Of a DNA stretch of 9,348 nt, positions 5,679 through 9,348 are shown in pieces. A program made the translations under genes and the position numbers. The DNA comes from SG8-4 sp964598225 (lineage in GTDB: Bacteria > Planctomycetota > Phycisphaerae > Sedimentisphaerales > Anaerobacaceae): assembly GCA_964598225.1 (NCBI GenBank), contig CAZRBG010000116.1:1-9348 (forward strand), written 5' to 3'. The first letter of the stretch is position 1. Each line of letters starts with the position of its first letter. The notes beneath the pieces were generated by a model that saw only the letters and a list, made by a program, of their open reading frames with translations, did not search any database and was not told where the DNA came from.

Positions 5679-7448
5679 GTGGCAAAAAGCGAACAGGGCG
5701 GAGAAAGGATAATCCGCCGGGGACCTTACCCGGAACTGACGCTTACGGCGGTGCTCGTGGGTTACGGACTCGGAATTCTAATCGCATTGAGCATCGGCTA
5801 CGCCAGCCTGGTTCTCGGTTTTTCCATCGAGGGCTCGGAGGTAGCCGCGATTCTGGGATTCGGAATCCTTCGCGGCATAATGCGCCGCAGCAGTATCATA
5901 GAGAACAATATCAACCAGACCATAGCAAGCTCGGTCAACGGCGCCTCGGCCGGCATGATGTTTACGGTCCCGGCGTTGTTCATCCTGGGAGAAACCGAGT
6001 TCAACGCCGTGCTCATGGTCTTCTCGTGCATCGCCGGAGGCATTCTGGGAATAGCATTTATCATCCCTCTTCGCAAGCAAATGATAGACTACGAACGGCT
6101 CGCCTATCCCGGCGGCGTGGCCGTGGCGACGATTCTAAAATCCCCCGGCGCCGGAGTCCATAAAGCCATGTTGCTGCTCTCGGGCCTGACGTTGAGCGGC
6201 ATCGTCTATTTCTTCAGCCAGTACATGGCACAGATAAGACATATCGAGGCTTTCGAGTACTTCAACCTTGGCGAGCTGATTCACTTGCCTCAATACATGA
6301 ACGGAATATGGTATGTCTCTCTTATGACCGTCGGCGTCGGTTTTATTTCCGGCAGGGGAGGATTCTCGTTTGTCATCGGAGGCTTCGTCTGCTATTGGAT
6401 CCTGGCGCCGTCTCTGGCCGGGATGGACCTTTTGCCGCCGGCCGAGACGCTGACGAAACTTGAGACGACCATGCCCGAGTACCTGCGATTGAACCTGTTC
6501 AGGCCTCTGGGCATCGGTATGCTCATCGGCGGGGCGGTGGCGGGAATCGTCCTGGCTTTGCCGCTGATTGTCAGCGCCGTGCGAAGTATGCAAAGCGCTG
6601 CAAAAATGAAGACCGCCATATCGAAAGACGAAATGCCGATTCGCCTTTTATATATCGGCATCGCCGGAGCCACGATTTTGCTCTTCGTGATTGCTCTAAC
6701 TTCCGTCGAAAACATGGGGCTTCTCCGCGGCGCGATCATGGCCCTGCTCGGCACACTCTGGATATGGGTCGCCGGTGTGATCCTCTCCGAGTGTATCGGC
6801 CGGACCAACTGGTCGCCGCTCAGCGGAATGACGCTGATAGCGGTCACTATCCTAATCGTCATCTGCAGCGGACTGCCCGCCTCGGCAGCCACCATAGCGT
6901 CGGTTATGGTCGGCGCCGCCGCTTGTGTCGCGATGGCACAGGCAACCGACCTCATGCTCGATCTCAAGACCGGATATCTTGTTGGCGCCTCGCCGAGAAA
7001 ACAGCAAACCGGCCAGTTCCTGGCAACGTGGCTGGGACCGGTAATTATCATCGGCCTTATCTTTGTTCTTCATAAAGCTTACGGTCTCGGCAGCAAGAGG
7101 CTCCCGGCGCCCCAGGGACAGGCCCTTGCCAGCATGATACAGGGAATTCTCGGCGGAGACGTGCCGCTTCAGAAATATATCGCCGGCGCCGGTCTCGGCG
7201 CTCTGCTCAGTGCCAGCGGCATAGGCGGGCTGGGCATACTGGTCGGGCTCGGCTTTTATCTGCCGTTTAGCATAGTGTTGACCTACAGCCTCGGAATGGC
7301 GATGAGGATCATACTGGACTGGAGGATGGGACCCAGATTCAGCGAAGAAGTGGGAATCCCCGTAGCCGCCGGTTTGATCGTGGGAGAAGCTCTGGTCGGC
7401 GTAGGTTTTGCATTGTATTTCATAATCGCAGGGGCAATGGGCGGATAG
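5679..7448 (+). CDS. OPT family oligopeptide transporter
   Basis: This integral inner-membrane protein of 589 residues belongs to the oligopeptide transporter family, which in general takes up short peptides or metal chelates with protons. It is almost entirely hydrophobic, with about a dozen or more membrane segments. Family landmarks are IIENNINQTIASSVNGASAG (73-92), the RKQMIDYERLAYPGGVAVAT stretch (132-151, equivalent to the family's RK.....LPYPEG.A), GSKRLPAPQGQALASMIQGI (about 471-490), YLPFSIVLTYSLGM (527-540) and, near the C-terminus, VAAGLIVGEALVGV (562-575). The length is slightly below the usual 600-650. Translation starts at GTG behind AAGGAG. The substrate cannot be read from sequence. 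A membrane protein of unknown function follows after 11 bp and apt precedes it; a dipeptidase gene lies on the other side, which fits peptide use. Confidence 0.93.
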   Translation: MAKSEQGGERIIRRGPYPELTLTAVLVGYGLGILIALSIGYASLVLGFSIEGSEVAAILGFGILRGIMRRSSIIENNINQTIASSVNGASAGMMFTVPALFILGETEFNAVLMVFSCIAGGILGIAFIIPLRKQMIDYERLAYPGGVAVATILKSPGAGVHKAMLLLSGLTLSGIVYFFSQYMAQIRHIEAFEYFNLGELIHLPQYMNGIWYVSLMTVGVGFISGRGGFSFVIGGFVCYWILAPSLAGMDLLPPAETLTKLETTMPEYLRLNLFRPLGIGMLIGGAVAGIVLALPLIVSAVRSMQSAAKMKTAISKDEMPIRLLYIGIAGATILLFVIALTSVENMGLLRGAIMALLGTLWIWVAGVILSECIGRTNWSPLSGMTLIAVTILIVICSGLPASAATIASVMVGAAACVAMAQATDLMLDLKTGYLVGASPRKQQTGQFLATWLGPVIIIGLIFVLHKAYGLGSKRLPAPQGQALASMIQGILGGDVPLQKYIAGAGLGALLSASGIGGLGILVGLGFYLPFSIVLTYSLGMAMRIILDWRMGPRFSEEVGIPVAAGLIVGEALVGVGFALYFIIAGAMGG

Positions 7449-7459
7449 GAAGAACCACT

Positions 7460-8008
7460 ATGAAGAAAATCGGATATCTGTTGCTAATTGCGGGCTTCCT
7501 GGGCGGCTCTTTAACGGCTGTGGTGGACAAAGACCAAGTCCGGTGGAGTTACTTCGTGACTGCTCTTGTTGCCGGTTTCATTGGTGTGGCGTTAGTTCGA
7601 GTCGTAACAAGAAAGGAAAGTCGGCATGAAGGAAAGCTTACTTCCAATATGCAGAAGGTCGAAAATTCGCTGGGGAGAATCGTAAAGAATATTACAGAAC
7701 TCAACGCCGAGAAGAATTCTGTCAATGCCTATGACGTGCGCAGCCGGATAGACGAACTTTTTGCCGACGACCTGGAGACATTTGTCGAAGCCCGAGAGAG
7801 CATAGGGCACACCTACAGCCTGAGTGCTTACGCCGACGTGATGAGTTCGTTTGCGGCCGGTGAGCGTTACCTTAATCGCGTCTGGTCGGCCTCGGCAGAT
7901 GGCTATATCGACGAGGTAAATACCTATCTCGACCGGGCTCAGGAGCAATTCGCCGAGAGCCGTCAGAAAGTCCTCCGACTGAAAAAGGACAATCCCCCGC
8001 CCGCATGA
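7460..8008 (+). CDS. Two-helix membrane protein of unknown function, next to the OPT transporter
   Basis: I do not recognise a named family in this 182-residue protein. Two hydrophobic segments (about residues 4-22, IGYLLLIAGFLGGSLTAVV, and 30-48, YFVTALVAGFIGVALVRVV) form a hairpin at the N-terminus, with a short loop containing DKDQVRW. Basic residues after the second helix (RKESRHEGK) suggest the rest faces the cytoplasm. Residues about 55-178 are charged, mostly helical, with coiled-coil character (MQKVENSLGRIVKNITELNAEK and LDRAQEQFAESRQKVLRLKK). There are no cysteines, catalytic motifs or signal-cleavage site. The ribosome binding site AGGAAGA overlaps the TAG of the OPT gene and the gap is only 11 bp, so translational coupling is likely. 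It may be an accessory or stability partner of the transporter, which is inference from position. Confidence 0.82.
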   Translation: MKKIGYLLLIAGFLGGSLTAVVDKDQVRWSYFVTALVAGFIGVALVRVVTRKESRHEGKLTSNMQKVENSLGRIVKNITELNAEKNSVNAYDVRSRIDELFADDLETFVEARESIGHTYSLSAYADVMSSFAAGERYLNRVWSASADGYIDEVNTYLDRAQEQFAESRQKVLRLKKDNPPPA

Positions 8009-8017
8009 TTGCCCTTG

Positions 8018-8083
8018 TAGGGTGGGGCTTGCCCCACCATGTCTGTTACGAGCAATTTTAGCGGTGGGGCAAGCCCCACCCTA
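8018..8083. repeat. REP-like inverted pair of GGGTGGGGCTTGCCCCACC palindromes
   Basis: The 21-base arm at 8018-8038 (TA then GGGTGGGGCTTGCCCCACC) is the exact reverse complement of 8063-8083, with 24 bases between. Each arm is itself a near-perfect palindrome (GGTGGGGC-TT-GCCCCACC). The pair lies between two convergent genes, starting nine bases after the stop of the membrane protein gene and ending 45 bases before the stop of the dipeptidase gene. No T-run follows either side, so it is not a canonical intrinsic terminator, but it could block or attenuate read-through from both directions. The architecture is that of a mobile REP/BIME-type intergenic element. No transposase is present here. 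Confidence 0.75.
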
Positions 8084-8127
8084 GGCAGGCTAAACGACAG
8101 AAAGCAGACCGTCCCAGGCTCTTTCGA

Positions 8128-9282
8128 TTATATCTGGAGCAATAAGTGCAGCGAGGATTTGATCCCCCTGATGAAGCTGTCCAGGCTGAAGTGCTCGTTC
8201 GGGCCGTGTGGTGCGTCGCTGTCCAGGCCGAAGCCCATGATAATGACAGGGCAGCCCAATTGCTCGGCGAAGGTGCTGACAACGGGGATGGAACCGCCGC
8301 AACGGATAAAAACTGGTTCGCCGCCGAATCCCTTGCGCAGCGCCTCTTTAGCAGCCTGGAAGGCCGGCTCGGTCACGTTAAATAGAACAGAAGGACTCAT
8401 CGAAAAATCGGCAATCTCGAGCCGGACGGTGTCCGGGCATACGGCATTCAGATGCTCGACGATCAAGTCGCGGATACTCTCCGGCTCCTGGTGTGGGACC
8501 AGGCGGACGCTGATCTTTGCCGTCGCTGATGCCGGGACGATGGTCTTTGAGCCTCCGCCGGTGTATCCGCCGAAGATGCCGTTGACTTCGAACGTGGGCC
8601 GGGTCCAGATACGCTCCAGCGTGGAGTATCCGGGTTCTCCGTGAGGACACGGCACGTTCAGCTCTGCGACGAACGCCTGATCTTCGAATCCGAGCTTCTC
8701 AATACTCTCGGCTTCCCATGCTTCCAGCAGAGCTACGTCGTCATAAAAGCCCGGTATGAGTACTGTGCCATCAGGGTCAACACATTTCGATAGAATTTGC
8801 GCCAGGACCATCGCGGGATTGGCGATTGCACCGCCGTAGGCACCGGAGTGGACGTCGTGGTTGGCGCCCTTTACTGTCAATTCGGTAATGGCGATGCCGC
8901 GAAGACCGTAGGTGATTGCCGGCGTGTTCTCATCGTACATCGTGCTGTCCGAGATGACCAGCACATCCGGCTTCAATTCATCCCGCGCCTCCCTGACGTA
9001 GTGTGACAGCGAATCGCCGCCGCATTCCTCTTCGCCTTCCAGCAGGAATATCACTTCGCAGGGCAGCTCGCCTTCGGTCTTGAGCAGGCTCTCGATGGCC
9101 TTGATGTGGGTAAAAGACTGGCCCTTGTCGTCGGTAGCGCCCCGGCCGTAAATAATGCCGTCGCGAATCGTCGGCTCGAACGGCGGCGTCTTCCACTGAT
9201 CCACAGGATCTTCGGGCTGGACGTCGTAATGGCCGTAGATGACCACACGTCGCGAGTGTGTGCCTTTGGTCTCCGCCCGCAC
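8128..9282 (-). CDS. M20 family metallopeptidase (dipeptidase), 5' end uncertain or broken
   Basis: This is a cytosolic zinc-dependent dipeptidase of the M20 family, closest to the CNDP-like dipeptidases. All expected active-site elements are present, numbered from the GTG at 9282: YGHYDVQ (metal ligand H18, catalytic support D20), YGRGATDDKGQ (bridging D51), EGEEECGG (catalytic base E85, ligand E86), VISDS (ligand D112), NHDVHSGAYGG from the lid/dimerisation domain, and APHGPNE (ligand H359). The C-terminus is intact. The N-terminus is not: family members normally have about 60-80 residues before HYDVQ, here only 17. Family-like coding (GKPIVRAE, preceded by GLNAY) continues upstream of the GTG to 9324, where an in-frame TAG (9325-9327) stops it, and the last 24 bases are AT-rich. 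The GTG has no good ribosome binding site. A pseudogene, a sequencing error at a contig end or a real short form are all possible. Confidence 0.85.
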   Translation of the reverse strand: MRAETKGTHSRRVVIYGHYDVQPEDPVDQWKTPPFEPTIRDGIIYGRGATDDKGQSFTHIKAIESLLKTEGELPCEVIFLLEGEEECGGDSLSHYVREARDELKPDVLVISDSTMYDENTPAITYGLRGIAITELTVKGANHDVHSGAYGGAIANPAMVLAQILSKCVDPDGTVLIPGFYDDVALLEAWEAESIEKLGFEDQAFVAELNVPCPHGEPGYSTLERIWTRPTFEVNGIFGGYTGGGSKTIVPASATAKISVRLVPHQEPESIRDLIVEHLNAVCPDTVRLEIADFSMSPSVLFNVTEPAFQAAKEALRKGFGGEPVFIRCGGSIPVVSTFAEQLGCPVIIMGFGLDSDAPHGPNEHFSLDSFIRGIKSSLHLLLQI

Positions 9283-9348
9283 TATGGGCTTGCCCCGAAT
9301 GGCACTTCCATAAGCGTTAAGGCCCTATAAGAATATAGAAAAACAGGC

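Noticed and set aside
8039..8644. A 201-codon + strand frame over the 3' part of the dipeptidase gene.
   Set aside because: It starts inside the REP-like element, its product resembles no family, and the opposite strand holds intact M20 active-site motifs.
9286..9296. GGGCTTGCCCC near the right edge as a further copy of the REP-like palindrome.
   Set aside because: It only matches the 11-base core and lies in the dipeptidase frame, where it encodes the family motif GKP. Coincidence is the simpler explanation.
1..9348. CRISPR arrays, tRNA or rRNA genes, insertion sequences, phage or defence genes.
   Set aside because: No regularly spaced repeats, cloverleaf-like segments, transposase or integrase motifs, or nuclease/helicase modules were seen on either strand.

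Overview
The window most likely comes from a planctomycete of the class Phycisphaerae, near the Sedimentisphaerales. The main clue is the first gene. It is a secreted multidomain protein with three 'YYWRVDE ... G.VWSFTT' modules, a PA14-like domain, two related DUF1349-like beta-sandwich domains and a 'VVDNFEDYTD ... GSGSIFLDNI' jelly-roll module, a combination I associate with that group. This assignment is by recognition only. The genes are GC-rich, and the leader at the left edge is clearly more AT-rich.

Layout, left to right. Positions 1-549 hold no convincing gene: this is an AT-rich leader with five TTGAC motifs on the + strand. Positions 550-3723 (+) encode the 1057-residue exported surface or extracellular protein, which ends at a strong intrinsic terminator (3797-3837). 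Positions 3869-4690 (-) encode a compact RpoD/SigA-type sigma-70 factor that converges on the first gene. A 414-bp divergent intergenic region (4691-5104) separates the sigma factor from a rightward cluster. It is dense in symmetry: a perfect 12-bp palindrome, a 14-bp long-range stem, a 10-bp inverted repeat and repeated CTGATAA motifs just upstream of a candidate promoter. The rightward cluster is apt (adenine phosphoribosyltransferase, 5105-5635), an OPT-family peptide transporter (5679-7448) and an unrecognised two-helix membrane protein (7460-8008). Gaps are 43 and 11 bp with no terminator visible, so it is probably one operon. An inverted pair of GGGTGGGGCTTGCCCCACC-type palindromes (8018-8083) sits between this cluster and a convergent M20-family dipeptidase gene (8128-9282, -). 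The 5' end of that gene is interrupted by an in-frame stop close to the window edge.

Functionally, the right half suggests peptide salvage (OPT import, cytosolic M20 dipeptidase) beside purine salvage (Apt), but the link is inferred from adjacency. The left gene looks like a carbohydrate- or surface-binding extracellular protein with no recognisable catalytic domain. I found no CRISPR array, tRNA, rRNA, transposase, phage gene or defence system, and no clearly new multi-gene system. The points most worth following are the structured sigma/apt intergenic region, the nested domain in the first gene, the REP-like element, the conserved-looking small partner of the OPT transporter, and the broken start of the dipeptidase gene.
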